Below, piece by piece: positions 44,545 through 52,320 of a stretch of 64,000 nucleotides of DNA. The notes under the pieces were generated by a model, which searched no databases, had not been told where the DNA came from, and saw only the letters and a list, made by a program, of their open reading frames with translations. A program made the translations under genes and the position numbers. The DNA is from Bin18 sp965242795 (lineage in GTDB: Bacteria; Desulfobacterota; Binatia; Bin18). The stretch is taken from positions 3,410,001-3,474,000 of the forward strand of contig OZ251505.1 in NCBI GenBank assembly GCA_965242795.1. Reading direction: 5' to 3'. Each line of letters starts with the position of its first letter. Positions within the stretch are counted from its first letter, which is position 1.

Positions 44545-44577
44545 CCCTCTCCCCCGGACGTGATCCGGGGGAGAGGG
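44545..44577. terminator. perfect 14-bp stem-loop between convergent genes
   Basis: CCCTCTCCCCCGGA at 44545-44558, loop CGTGA, and its exact complement at 44564-44577. It lies between the stops of the alpha-E gene and crcB, so it could terminate both transcripts. It has no T-run and belongs to the dispersed palindromic repeat family, so it may be a repeat serving as a terminator. Confidence 0.4.
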
Positions 44578-44661
44578 GCTCCGGCCGGCACCGCCTGGAA
44601 AATTCAACCCGAGACGTTGCCGAAGTCGGAGCGTCCGTTCCGGCCACCGAATCACGACCCG

Positions 44662-45039
44662 TTATCCAACCACCCACCGGGCCAGGGCGAAGCCGCCCCA
44701 GACCCCGAGCAGTCCCAACGCCACGCTGCCCACCACGTTCAGCACCCCCAGCAGCACCGGCCCGTGCTGAAACAAGTGCAAGGACTCGTAGCTGAAGGTC
44801 GAAAACGTGGTGTATGCCCCCAGAAAGCCGGCGACCAGAAAGTGGCGCTGAGGGGCATGCAACAACGCCTTGTCTTCCAGCACGGCGAGGGCGACGCCCA
44901 ACAGGAAACTCCCGCTGACGTTGGCGATGAACGTGCCAAGCGGGAATGGGCCGCCGCACAGGCGCGCTGCCCAGTTTGCCACCGCGAAGCGGCATACCGC
45001 GCCCAGAAACCCCCCGACCCCGACCAGCAGATACGTCAT
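44662..45039 (-). CDS. crcB: fluoride channel CrcB/FluC
   Basis: A 125-residue protein with four membrane helices. The signatures VGVGGFLGAVCRFAVANW at the N-terminus, GTFIANVSGSFLLGVAL, and GFLGAYTTFSTFSYE contain the conserved Asn and the Phe-box/Na+ site residues. It acts as an antiparallel dimeric fluoride channel. The start at 45039 was chosen by homology; upstream in-frame sequence is repeat-derived. I looked for a fluoride riboswitch upstream and did not find one. Confidence 0.92.
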   Translation of the reverse strand: MTYLLVGVGGFLGAVCRFAVANWAARLCGGPFPLGTFIANVSGSFLLGVALAVLEDKALLHAPQRHFLVAGFLGAYTTFSTFSYESLHLFQHGPVLLGVLNVVGSVALGLLGVWGGFALARWVVG

Positions 45040-45413
45040 TTCAACAGCCTCCGTCCGTGGGGCCGCATCGTACACGGGTCCGTTGCTTAGGGCATCGCTT
45101 CGAAGCGGGAGAAGTCGGCGAATGAGGGTTCCGGTTCGAATCGGGAATTCCATCCAAGAGGATCCCGCTCCTATTGCGACACCCTTCGACCTGTCGAAGG
45201 GTCGGGGGGTGGGGGCGAAGGCCGAGGTGACATCGGGGTTCGTTTCGACAAGCTCAACGAACTTAGGGGTGGGAAGCTCTCTGAGGTTGGCGGCATCCTG
45301 AGCGTGCGGTGCCTTGAGCTTGTCGAAAGGTCGAAGGGGAGGGTCGTCATTGACTCGGACCGGGCCGCGGCGTTTAAGTAGCCGCACGTCGGCGGAGAGA
45401 AGGGGGAAGCCAC
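45040..45413. repeat. divergent intergenic region with composite repeats
   Basis: Between crcB and the PuuD-like gene. About 45150-45345 contains CAAGAGGATCCCGC, GACACCCTTCGACCTGTCGA, ATCGGGGTTCGTTTCGACAA and CTTGAGCTTGTCGAAAGG, matching the blocks at 4120-4345 and 14086-14420 in order and orientation. No gene is seen. Confidence 0.6.
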
Positions 45414-46034
45414 ATGGACGACATCGTACAAGCCCTGTTCCGGTGGGTGCATCTGTTGGCCGGGATTACCTGGATCGGCCTGCTGTATTACTTCAACCTC
45501 ATCAACGCCCACTTTCAGGGGGCGCTCGAAGCGGACGTCCGCAAGCAGGTCGTCCCCCAACTGATGCCCCGCACGCTGTGGTGGTTCCGTTGGGGAGCGA
45601 TGTTCACCTTCCTGTCCGGCTTGCTGATGATCCTGTGGAAATACTTCCTTTTGGGGAGTGGCTTTACCGGGGACGCCGGCCTGTTCGGATCGAGTGCCGG
45701 GCTGTGGATCACGATGGGCGCGCTGTTCGGCACGGTCATGTGGTTCAACGTGTGGTTCATCATCTGGCCGGCCCAGCAGCAGATCATCACGGCGACGGTC
45801 AAGGGCGAGGCACCGGACCCGGCGTTGCCCAAGAAGGCGCTGCTCGCCTCGCGCACCAACACGTTCCTGTCCGTGCCGATGCTGTTCGCGATGTTCGCCG
45901 GCTCCGGACATTATCCGTCTCTGACCTTCGGACCCTTGTGGATCACGGTCGTGCTGGTGATCGGCTTCGGCTTGGCCTACCACCTGATCTTTCAGGTCGG
46001 CGGCAAGGTCGCCAAGGAATGGCCGGTGGAGTAG
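45414..46034 (+). CDS. PuuD-like (urate hydroxylase N-terminal domain) membrane protein
   Basis: A 206-residue protein with about five hydrophobic segments. RWVHLLAGITWIGLLYYFNL, MWFNVWFIIWPAQQQII and ASRTNTFLSVPMLFAMFAGS match the Urate_ox_N membrane domain of PuuD. The cytochrome c domain that completes true urate hydroxylases is absent, so urate oxidation cannot be claimed; short versions like this are widespread with unknown function. AGGGGGAAGCCAC precedes the ATG. It has no operon partners. Confidence 0.8.
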   Translation: MDDIVQALFRWVHLLAGITWIGLLYYFNLINAHFQGALEADVRKQVVPQLMPRTLWWFRWGAMFTFLSGLLMILWKYFLLGSGFTGDAGLFGSSAGLWITMGALFGTVMWFNVWFIIWPAQQQIITATVKGEAPDPALPKKALLASRTNTFLSVPMLFAMFAGSGHYPSLTFGPLWITVVLVIGFGLAYHLIFQVGGKVAKEWPVE

Positions 46035-46352
46035 GGGACGGTCGGGGATGTTGGGCGCTTGGTACGATTGGGCGTATCCCCGCTAGGAGTAGGCGGAGTC
46101 TGAATTTGTCGTCACTTTTGGATCGCGTCCCGGGCAGGCTCTAACCTTCTCCCGGAGGGAGTTTTCCTTCGTCATACCTGCGAAAGCAGGTATCCATGCC
46201 CTGGATTCCCGCTTCCGCGGGAATGACGACTGGCCAGGAAATTCAAGTATGTAATTCCCCTTCCTAATCCCCTCTCCCTCTAGGAGAGGGCTAGGGTGAG
46301 GGTTCCCCCGCACCGGCGCATCAGCCCTGAACGACAAACCGCTCTCCGACCC
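46035..46352. repeat. intergenic REP-like cluster
   Basis: No gene is seen. There are partial A-family elements at about 46128-46165 and 46262-46310 (CCCTCTAGGAGAGGGCTAGG), and a GTCATACCTGCGAAAGCAGG...CTGGATTCCCGCTTCCGCGG element at about 46172-46232. The stretch AAATTCAAGTATGTAATTCC near 46239 resembles one near 14430. Confidence 0.6.
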
Positions 46353-47171
46353 TCAGCCGCCCACCACCGCCGAAAACCGGAACGTCACGTCCGCTTCCTC
46401 GCGCTCCCCGAGGACGACCGCTTGGGATCGCGTGCCGAAACGTTCGTGCCACGCCGCAACGGTGTACTGCCCCGGCGGCACGTCGGCGAGCGTGAACGTG
46501 CCGTCCGCGGCGCTCAGCGCGAAATACGGATGGTCGAACACGCTGAGATAGCTCCGCATCCAACCGTGGATGTCGCACTTGATCTCGATGCCGACTTCCT
46601 CGGCGCCCACGCGGAGCGTGCGCGAGGTCCCCTTGAGGCCGAGGCTGAAGTTCCATTGCCGCGAATTTTCGGGCAGGCCGTAGACGTTGTGCGCCAGCGG
46701 GTCGCTGTTCAGAAAACGGATGGGCTGATCCACCTGCGCCGCCAGAATGCGCGGCAGAAAACGGCACCCCTGCTGGTCGCTCACGACCGGTTGTTCGGGG
46801 ACGGCGAACACCCGCTCGCCCAAGCCGTCCCCGATGTACACGAGCGCGTTCCGTAACCGTCCGTCCGCAACTAGCACATCCGCGGCCGCAACTGGCCTGT
46901 CGTGCTGGGCGGCACACTCGGACCAGCCGCCGAGTCGGAGTTCGGACGGCTCGGGTGCTGGCCCGTCGAAGAAGACGGTCCCGGACAGCGTGCCTACGCG
47001 GGTCAGGTCCAGCGGAGTAGGATGGCGTGGCCGTGGCGACTCCGACGTGCCGTCGCACGCGGCGCATACGAGCAGCAGGCAGACCGGCAACGCCAAGCGA
47101 AACGCAGCCTCGAGACCGGTGAGGCGACCCGTTCCCAAGGGTTCGCCTGCTCGGCGGACCGGATACCGCAT
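46353..47171 (-). CDS. cupredoxin-like lipoprotein with carboxypeptidase-regulatory-type domain
   Basis: A 272-residue putative lipoprotein. The signal ends in the lipobox VCAAC (FRLALPVCLLLVCAAC), predicting a lipid-anchored Cys. The body is beta-rich: GTVFFDGPAPEPSELRLGGW early, then IRFLNSDPLAHNVYGLPENS and KCDIHGWMRSYLSVFDHPYF, where the His and the Cys-x2-His-x2-Met group look like a type 1 copper site. DGTFTLADVPPGQYTVAAWHE is the typical regulatory-like tail. It would act in the periplasm in electron transfer or copper binding. The ATG starts one base after the stop of the preceding dehydrogenase gene. Confidence 0.75.
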   Translation of the reverse strand: MRYPVRRAGEPLGTGRLTGLEAAFRLALPVCLLLVCAACDGTSESPRPRHPTPLDLTRVGTLSGTVFFDGPAPEPSELRLGGWSECAAQHDRPVAAADVLVADGRLRNALVYIGDGLGERVFAVPEQPVVSDQQGCRFLPRILAAQVDQPIRFLNSDPLAHNVYGLPENSRQWNFSLGLKGTSRTLRVGAEEVGIEIKCDIHGWMRSYLSVFDHPYFALSAADGTFTLADVPPGQYTVAAWHERFGTRSQAVVLGEREEADVTFRFSAVVGG

Positions 47172-47172
47172 G

Positions 47173-48147
47173 TCAGCGCCCGTCCTGCCGCTGCACCTCG
47201 GCCAGATTGACGCAGTTGATGGGCGGCACGCCCTTGCGCAGCCGGTTGACGTTGGCCGCCAAGCCGCGCGCGATGTCGTCGTACGAAATGTCCGTGACGC
47301 CCGCGGTGTGGGGCGTGGCGATGACGTTGTGGCGGAACAGCGGGTCGTCCGGGTCCACGGGCTCGTCCCAGAATACGTCCAACCCGGCCCCCGCAATTTC
47401 CCCGTGTTCCAGCGCGCCGACCAGCGCATCGTGCTCGATCACCGGCCCGCGTCCGACGTTCAGAAGATAGGCCGTCTTTTTCATGCCGGCGAAGGCCGCG
47501 GCGTCGATCATGCCCCGCGTCCGCGGCGTGACCGGGACGGCGAGCACGACGAAATCCGCTTCGCCCAGCACGGCGCTCAGGTCGTCCGGCCCGCCCAACT
47601 TCTCGAAGCCGAACGCGGCGCGCACGTCTTCGGACGGGTGCTGTTTGACGCCGAGCAGCCGTACCCCGAAGGGGCGCAGGCGCCGCGCGAGTTGCGTGCC
47701 GATGCTGCCGACGCCGACGATCGCCACGGTCGTGCCGAGCAGCCCGCGGCCCATCGGCGACCCGAAGACGCCCTTGCGCACGTTCTCCGCCGCCTGCGGA
47801 AACCTGCGTGCCAGGCACAGCATCAGCCAGATCGCGTGCTCGGCCACCGACGTGGCGTTCCCCGCCCCCTCCTGCCCCGGCACGTTGGCGACGTAGATGC
47901 CCTGCGCAGTCGCCGCCGGGATGTCCACGCCTTCCAGCCCGACTCCGAACTGGTGGATCATGGCGGCCCCGGTGTCGCGGATGACCGCGGCGTCCACGCG
48001 GTGCATGGTCGGCACGATCACGTCGGCGTCGCGCGTGGCAACGGCCACGTCGTCCGCCGCACACGCGAGAACGACGTCGTCCGGCAAGTGGCGGCGCAAC
48101 GTTTCCGCACAGTGCGGAAAGTGCGTGGAGCACAGCACGATCTTCAT
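47173..48147 (-). CDS. D-2-hydroxyacid dehydrogenase
   Basis: A 324-residue NAD-binding dehydrogenase: IVGVGSIGTQLARRL Rossmann loop, catalytic Arg in LLNVGRGPVIEHDAL, Glu in VFWDEPVDPDDP, and His in IATPHTAGVTD. It is a second member of the family in the window (the other is at 6158), not closely similar. It overlaps the acoX stop by ATGA and is followed after one base by the lipoprotein gene, so it belongs to the aco operon. Its substrate may relate to acetoin or 2-oxoacid metabolism, but this is inference. Confidence 0.87.
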   Translation of the reverse strand: MKIVLCSTHFPHCAETLRRHLPDDVVLACAADDVAVATRDADVIVPTMHRVDAAVIRDTGAAMIHQFGVGLEGVDIPAATAQGIYVANVPGQEGAGNATSVAEHAIWLMLCLARRFPQAAENVRKGVFGSPMGRGLLGTTVAIVGVGSIGTQLARRLRPFGVRLLGVKQHPSEDVRAAFGFEKLGGPDDLSAVLGEADFVVLAVPVTPRTRGMIDAAAFAGMKKTAYLLNVGRGPVIEHDALVGALEHGEIAGAGLDVFWDEPVDPDDPLFRHNVIATPHTAGVTDISYDDIARGLAANVNRLRKGVPPINCVNLAEVQRQDGR

Positions 48148-49169
48148 GGCGTGTCGCTTTCGACATCCCTCGTCCGGCGCACTGCCGCTTCCGTCCGCGC
48201 AGCCTGCCGCGCGGCGTGCATCACCTTGTCGATCTCCAGCACGCGCGGCCCGTTCCAGGACAGTTCCACTTCCCAGCGGTCCTCCGCGTTCACGACCAAC
48301 TCGCGTTCGCCGTCCAGGGCGATGATGGACGGCGCGAACCCGACCGGCAGGCGGTCGCCAAGCTGCATCGGCGTATGCCGCCGGACCGGCACGGAGACCA
48401 CCATGCCCGGGGCGATCGGCGCGGTCAGCCGCGGCCCGCCGTCTCCGAATGCGACGAACAGGCCGCCCTCGTCCGCGGGAGACACCGGATGCAGCATCCC
48501 GCCGATGGACGCCAAGCCGATGTTCGTCGGCTGGCCTTGGGTGAGAAAGAGTTCCTTCAGTCGGTCCACCTCCCACACCGCGCGGGCGCCGATGAACTGG
48601 TAATCGCACACCGCGGCGTCCACCAACGCGACGTCGTGCAGCGTGCCGTTGCAGTAGATGTCGAGCCGCTTGCTCGCCCGGGTGCACGTATCCGCGGGGA
48701 AGCCGTGCGCCGCGTAATAGCCCGCGGCCAGCCCGGCCAGCGTGGATTCCAGGAATTGCGGAAACGCGTTGTTCGTGCCCGTGGACAGCGGCACGAGCGG
48801 CATGGCGCCGCTGCCCTTGGTGACCACCCGGTTGGTGCCGTCCCCGCCGATCACGATCACGCACGCCACGCCCTGCTCGCGCAGCAGCCGCGCCGCGCGG
48901 GTCGAGTCGCCCGCCTCGTCGAAGACCGACATGTCCAGAAAGCGCGTGGTCATCGTCAACTCGTTCTCTATGCCGGACAGGGCTTTGGCCGCGATGTTGG
49001 CCGGGTCCGGGAACAGGACGACCTCGCGCGCGCCCGCGCCCTGGATGCCGAGGACCGCGCGGCGCACGATGTACACCTTTTCCTGGGTGTCGAGAATCGA
49101 ACCGTGAGCGACCAGGCGGCGGATGTCCTTGCCCGCGCGCGGGTTGGCGATGATGCCGACGGCGGCCAT
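48144..49169 (-). CDS. acoX: AcoX-like NAD-kinase-fold protein
   Basis: A 341-residue protein of the ATP-NAD kinase family, AcoX branch. IIANPRAGKDIRRLVAHGS at the N-terminus and CVIVIGGDGTNRVVTKG (the GGDG motif), followed by PLVPLSTGTNNAFP, are diagnostic. AcoX genes accompany acetoin dehydrogenase operons; the biochemical role is not settled. It follows acoB by 51 bp and overlaps the dehydrogenase gene by 4 bp. Confidence 0.88.
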   Translation of the reverse strand: MAAVGIIANPRAGKDIRRLVAHGSILDTQEKVYIVRRAVLGIQGAGAREVVLFPDPANIAAKALSGIENELTMTTRFLDMSVFDEAGDSTRAARLLREQGVACVIVIGGDGTNRVVTKGSGAMPLVPLSTGTNNAFPQFLESTLAGLAAGYYAAHGFPADTCTRASKRLDIYCNGTLHDVALVDAAVCDYQFIGARAVWEVDRLKELFLTQGQPTNIGLASIGGMLHPVSPADEGGLFVAFGDGGPRLTAPIAPGMVVSVPVRRHTPMQLGDRLPVGFAPSIIALDGERELVVNAEDRWEVELSWNGPRVLEIDKVMHAARQAARTEAAVRRTRDVESDTP

Positions 49170-49220
49170 ACGGTGGAAGGGAAGTGGTGGGGCGGGCGGT
49201 GTCCCCGCCCCGGGCCGCGC

Positions 49221-50234
49221 TCAGAACAGGCCGAGCGCGGCGTCGCAGATTTTCTGCGGGTTGGGCAGATAGTGGTCTTCCAGAGGCGGGCTGAACGGTA
49301 CCGGCGTATGCGGCGCGGCCACGGTCTTGATGGGCGCGTTCAGAGAATCGAAGCCCTTGTCCGCGACCAGCGCCGCGATGTCCGTGGCGACGTTGCAGCG
49401 CGGGTGCGACTCGTCCACGATGACCAGCCGGCCGGTCTTCTCGACCGAGGCGAGCACCGCGTCTTCGTCGAACGGCGACAGGGTGCGCGGGTCGATGACC
49501 TCCGCGCTCTTGCCCTGTTTGTCGAGTTCCTCCGCGGCGGTCAGGGCGTGGTGGACCATTTTGCCGATGGCGATCACGGTCACGTCCGTCCCCGGCCGTT
49601 TGACCGCGGCCTTGCCGAGCGGGATGGTGTAATCGTCCTCGGGCACCGGCCCTTTCATGGCGCCGAGGGTGATGTCCTCGAAGAAGATCACGAGGTCGTC
49701 GTCGCGGATGGCGGAAATCAGCAGCCCCTTGGCGTCGTACGGCGTGCTGGGCACGATGGTCTTGAGGCCCGGCACGTGGGTGAACAGCGAGTAGAGCACC
49801 TGCGAGTGCTGGGCCGCGGCCCGGTAGCCGCCGCCGCACAGCGTGCGGATGACCAGCGGCACCTTCGCCTTGCCGCCGAACATGTAGCGCAGCTTGGCGC
49901 CCTGATTCAGAATCTGGTCGAAACAGACGCCCATGAAGCCGACGAACATCATTTCGGCGATCGGCCGCAGGCCGGTCACCGCGGCCCCGACCGAGGCGCC
50001 GATGAAGCCCGACTCGCTGATCGGGGTATCGATCACGCGCTCGCGGCCGAACTCCTTGACCATCCCTTTGGTGACGCCCAGCACCCCGCCCCAGGCTTCG
50101 TCGCCCTCCAGGTGTTCGACGCCGGCGCCGCCGGCCACGTCCTCGCCCATCAGCACGACGTTCGGGTCGCGGCGCATCTCCATGCTCATGGCCTCGTTCA
50201 GGGCCTGTCCGAAGTTGAGTTCGCGTTCCGGCAT
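49221..50234 (-). CDS. acoB: acetoin:DCPIP oxidoreductase / 2-oxoacid dehydrogenase E1 beta subunit
   Basis: A 337-residue transketolase-like E1 beta chain: LMGEDVAGGAGVEHLEGD, VIDTPISESGFIGASVGAAV, GGGYRAAAQHSQVLYSLF and IDPRTLSPFDEDAVLASVEK. With AcoA it forms the thiamine-diphosphate E1 of the acetoin (or similar 2-oxoacid) dehydrogenase complex. The start follows GGAGG. It is separated from acoA by 257 bp holding two dispersed repeats. Confidence 0.9.
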   Translation of the reverse strand: MPERELNFGQALNEAMSMEMRRDPNVVLMGEDVAGGAGVEHLEGDEAWGGVLGVTKGMVKEFGRERVIDTPISESGFIGASVGAAVTGLRPIAEMMFVGFMGVCFDQILNQGAKLRYMFGGKAKVPLVIRTLCGGGYRAAAQHSQVLYSLFTHVPGLKTIVPSTPYDAKGLLISAIRDDDLVIFFEDITLGAMKGPVPEDDYTIPLGKAAVKRPGTDVTVIAIGKMVHHALTAAEELDKQGKSAEVIDPRTLSPFDEDAVLASVEKTGRLVIVDESHPRCNVATDIAALVADKGFDSLNAPIKTVAAPHTPVPFSPPLEDHYLPNPQKICDAALGLF

Positions 50235-50491
50235 GACGGGTCCTCCGATCGGGAATGACGGGACGTTGATGCTGGAACGCGCCCGGGCTCGGGGATCGGG
50301 CTTACCGACCAGGTCGGGCCTCAGCCCGTCGAGCCTGTCGAAACGGTTCCCGGATCGTCTCGTTTGTCATTCCTTTTTGTTTGGTTGATGGCGGAGATGG
50401 TGAGGTTTTTCGGTGGTGGGGTGTCAATCCCAACCCCCCTCCCTAGCCCTCCCCCTCAAGGGGGGAGGGAACAGGGCGAGGAGGAGGGGGG
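50235..50491. repeat. dispersed repeats between acoA and acoB
   Basis: GAGCCTGTCGAAACGG at about 50328 and a palindrome CCCTCCCCCTCAAGGGGGGA at about 50448-50470 within a longer C/G-rich element (50430-50490). Their presence inside an operon suggests insertion after it formed, with possible effects on the acoA/acoB expression ratio. Confidence 0.6.
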
Positions 50492-51460
50492 TCAGTAGTT
50501 GACGTAGACGTCGGTGAAGGTTTCTTGGGCTTGGGGGAAGGGGCTGTCTTCGGCGAAGGCGACCGCGGCGTCGATGGTGGATCGCACCCGTTCGTCGATG
50601 CCCTGCAACTCGTCTTCGGCCACGGCCTTGCGGGCCAGCACGTTTTCCCGAAACAGTTTTATCGGGTCGAGCGTGGTTTGATACTTCTCGTTCTCCTCGG
50701 GCACTTTGTAGGTCTGCGCGTCGCCCTCGAAATGCCCGTTGAAGCGGTACGTCTTGCATTCGAGCAGCGTCGGCCCTTGGCCGGCCCGGGCGCGCGCAAT
50801 GGCTTCGCCGGCGGCCTCGTGCACCGCGAAGATGTCGTTCCCGTCCACGGTCACGCCCGGCATGTTGTAGGCCGCGGCGCGGTCCGCGATGTTCTCCACG
50901 CTGCAATGATACGTGGACGGCGTGGACTCGGCGTAGCCGTTGTTCTCGGCGATGAACACCACGGGAAGGTCCCAGATCGCGGCCAGATTCAGGCTTTCGT
51001 GCAGGGTGCCCTGTTCGGACGCGCCGTCGCCGAAGAAACAGATCGTGACCTGATCGGTCTTCCTGGTCTTGGCCGTCAGCCCGGACCCGCACGCCAGGGG
51101 CGGGCCGCCGCCCACGATGCCGTTCGCCCCGAGCATCCCCTTGTCCATGTCGGCGATGTGCATGGAGCCGCCCTTGCCCTTACAGATGCCGGTCGCCTTG
51201 CCGTACAGCTCGGCCATCATGCCCTTCACGTCCACGCCCTTGGCGATGCAGTGGCCGTGGCCGCGGTGCGTGGAGGTCATGAAGTCCGCGTCGGTCAGAT
51301 TCGCACAGATGCCGACCGCCACGGCCTCTTCCCCGGCGTACAGGTGGACGAAGCCGGGAATCTTCCCCTTCCCGAACTCGACCTTGACGCGGTCCTCGAA
51401 CTGCCGGATGGTCTGCATCCGCTCGTACATCCACAGCAGGCTGTCCTTGGTCAATTCCAT
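50492..51460 (-). CDS. acoA: acetoin:DCPIP oxidoreductase / 2-oxoacid dehydrogenase E1 alpha subunit
   Basis: A 322-residue E1 alpha chain. Typical opening: LLWMYERMQTIRQFEDRV. The thiamine-diphosphate motif runs from FFGDGASEQGTLHESLNLAA to ENNGYAESTP (GDG...NN). GKATGICKGKGGSMHIADMD and RFNGHFEGDAQTYK are AcoA-like. The start at 51460 was chosen because AAGGAGGGCGGC sits directly upstream. It heads the leftward aco gene set. No E2 (acoC), E3 or lipoate ligase gene lies in the window. Confidence 0.9.
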   Translation of the reverse strand: MELTKDSLLWMYERMQTIRQFEDRVKVEFGKGKIPGFVHLYAGEEAVAVGICANLTDADFMTSTHRGHGHCIAKGVDVKGMMAELYGKATGICKGKGGSMHIADMDKGMLGANGIVGGGPPLACGSGLTAKTRKTDQVTICFFGDGASEQGTLHESLNLAAIWDLPVVFIAENNGYAESTPSTYHCSVENIADRAAAYNMPGVTVDGNDIFAVHEAAGEAIARARAGQGPTLLECKTYRFNGHFEGDAQTYKVPEENEKYQTTLDPIKLFRENVLARKAVAEDELQGIDERVRSTIDAAVAFAEDSPFPQAQETFTDVYVNY

Positions 51461-51866
51461 GCCGCCCTCCTTTTCCTGATTGCCGTCCTGTTGCGATGGA
51501 TTGGGCTGCGGCTGGTGCGCAGCCTGCCCGCCACATAGCACGAACGCCGCACAGGGCAAACCGAAATGGGGGTGACTCAGGTGGAAACTTCCGGGTCAAT
51601 GCACCGCTGCGGGGACCCTCTCCCCCGGATGAAGTCAGGGGCAGGCTCCAATCCTTCCCATCAAGGGGGAAAGGGATGAGAAAGTAGATGAGCCAGAGGG
51701 GCAGCGGTGGTGTAAGCGTCCGGCCCCGCTCCTCCTACCCCCTCTCCCCTCGTGGGAGAGGGTCGGGGAGAGGGGGCCGTCCGTAGCCGGAGCGTTCGCC
51801 GGAATGACGGCCAACTGGTCGCGCGGACGGTTTCAGATTGACGAACCGGATCGGCTCGACCGTGTT
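51461..51866. repeat. intergenic repeats upstream of acoA
   Basis: No gene is seen. A-family palindromic elements lie at about 51614-51680 and 51735-51782 (CTCCCCTCGTGGGAGAGGGT). A partial REP end (CCGGAATGACGGCC) sits near 51800 directly against the truncated antitoxin. Confidence 0.55.
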
Positions 51867-51962
51867 CTAGTCCACGTAGTCGGTCGAGTCGTGCCATTCC
51901 CAGAAGGCGCGTTCCTCGGCCTCGTTCCTGAAGACGGGCATGGGTTTACGCTTTCGGCTCAT
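51867..51962 (-). pseudogene. BrnA/CopG-type antitoxin, truncated by a nonsense codon
   Basis: Thirty-one codons from the ATG at 51962: SRKRKPMPVFRNEAEERAFW then EWHDSTDYVD and TAG. This is the N-terminus of the CopG antitoxin family (usual length about 90), whose next residue is Trp; TAG here is one change from TGG. Beyond the stop the frame continues recognisably (NTVEPIRFVNLKPSAR) and then runs into a REP element, so the ribbon-helix-helix DNA-binding part is lost. It overlaps the toxin remnant by 17 bp, the normal arrangement. Confidence 0.65.
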
Positions 51963-52060
51963 AACAGTTACGTTCCTTCCGGCCCATGCCTCGGTCAGAG
52001 ATCATGTGGACCGACATGGTTTCTTTCCGCAATATACGCCTCGATGCAAGCAGATTCTCG
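51946..52060 (-). pseudogene. BrnT-type toxin, C-terminal remnant
   Basis: Upstream of and overlapping the antitoxin remnant, the minus strand encodes VHMISDRGMGRKERNCYEPK then A and TAA, the usual BrnT ending (R.ISAR.A.RKER..YE). Just before it, in another frame, is EAYIAERNHV, resembling the preceding BrnT strand, so at least one frameshift is present. The rest of the toxin is missing and replaced by repeat sequence. It is a dead toxin-antitoxin locus. Confidence 0.5.
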
Positions 52061-52320
52061 TTTTTCTTCCCCTTTTCCCCGGATCAAGTCCGGGCAACCT
52101 CTAACTCCCCCCCACGAGAGGGGAGGAGACAAGGGGGCAGAAGGCGGAGGAATCGGAAGGGAAGGCGCGGTGTAGGTGTCCGGCGTTGTTCGTTCTACTC
52201 CCTCCCCCTTTGAGGGGGAGGGCCGGGGTGGGGGGTCCCGGGCGCCTGATTTGTATCTCGGACGTTGCCCAAGTATCATGCGGCGTGATCGATTCGGTTA
52301 TGCAGCGCGTCGGGGAATAC
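52061..52320. repeat. repeat elements before the pentapeptide-repeat gene
   Basis: A-family elements at about 52075-52140 (CCGGATCAAGTCCGG, CCCACGAGAGGGGAGG) and 52193-52240 (CTCCCTCCCCCTTTGAGGGG). The upstream region of the following gene is AT-richer than the window average and has no clear promoter that I can defend. Confidence 0.5.

Noticed and set aside
45040..45130. Fluoride riboswitch upstream of crcB
   Set aside because: The expected conserved core and pseudoknot pieces were not found in the sequence before the crcB start; the region is mostly repeat-derived.
45414..46034. Complete urate hydroxylase
   Set aside because: Only the membrane domain is present; the cytochrome c part required in PuuD is absent and no purine-catabolism genes are adjacent.
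48144..49169. Housekeeping NAD kinase
   Set aside because: The GGDG motif fits the fold, but the N-terminal NPRAGKD signature and the position after acoB place it in the AcoX branch instead.
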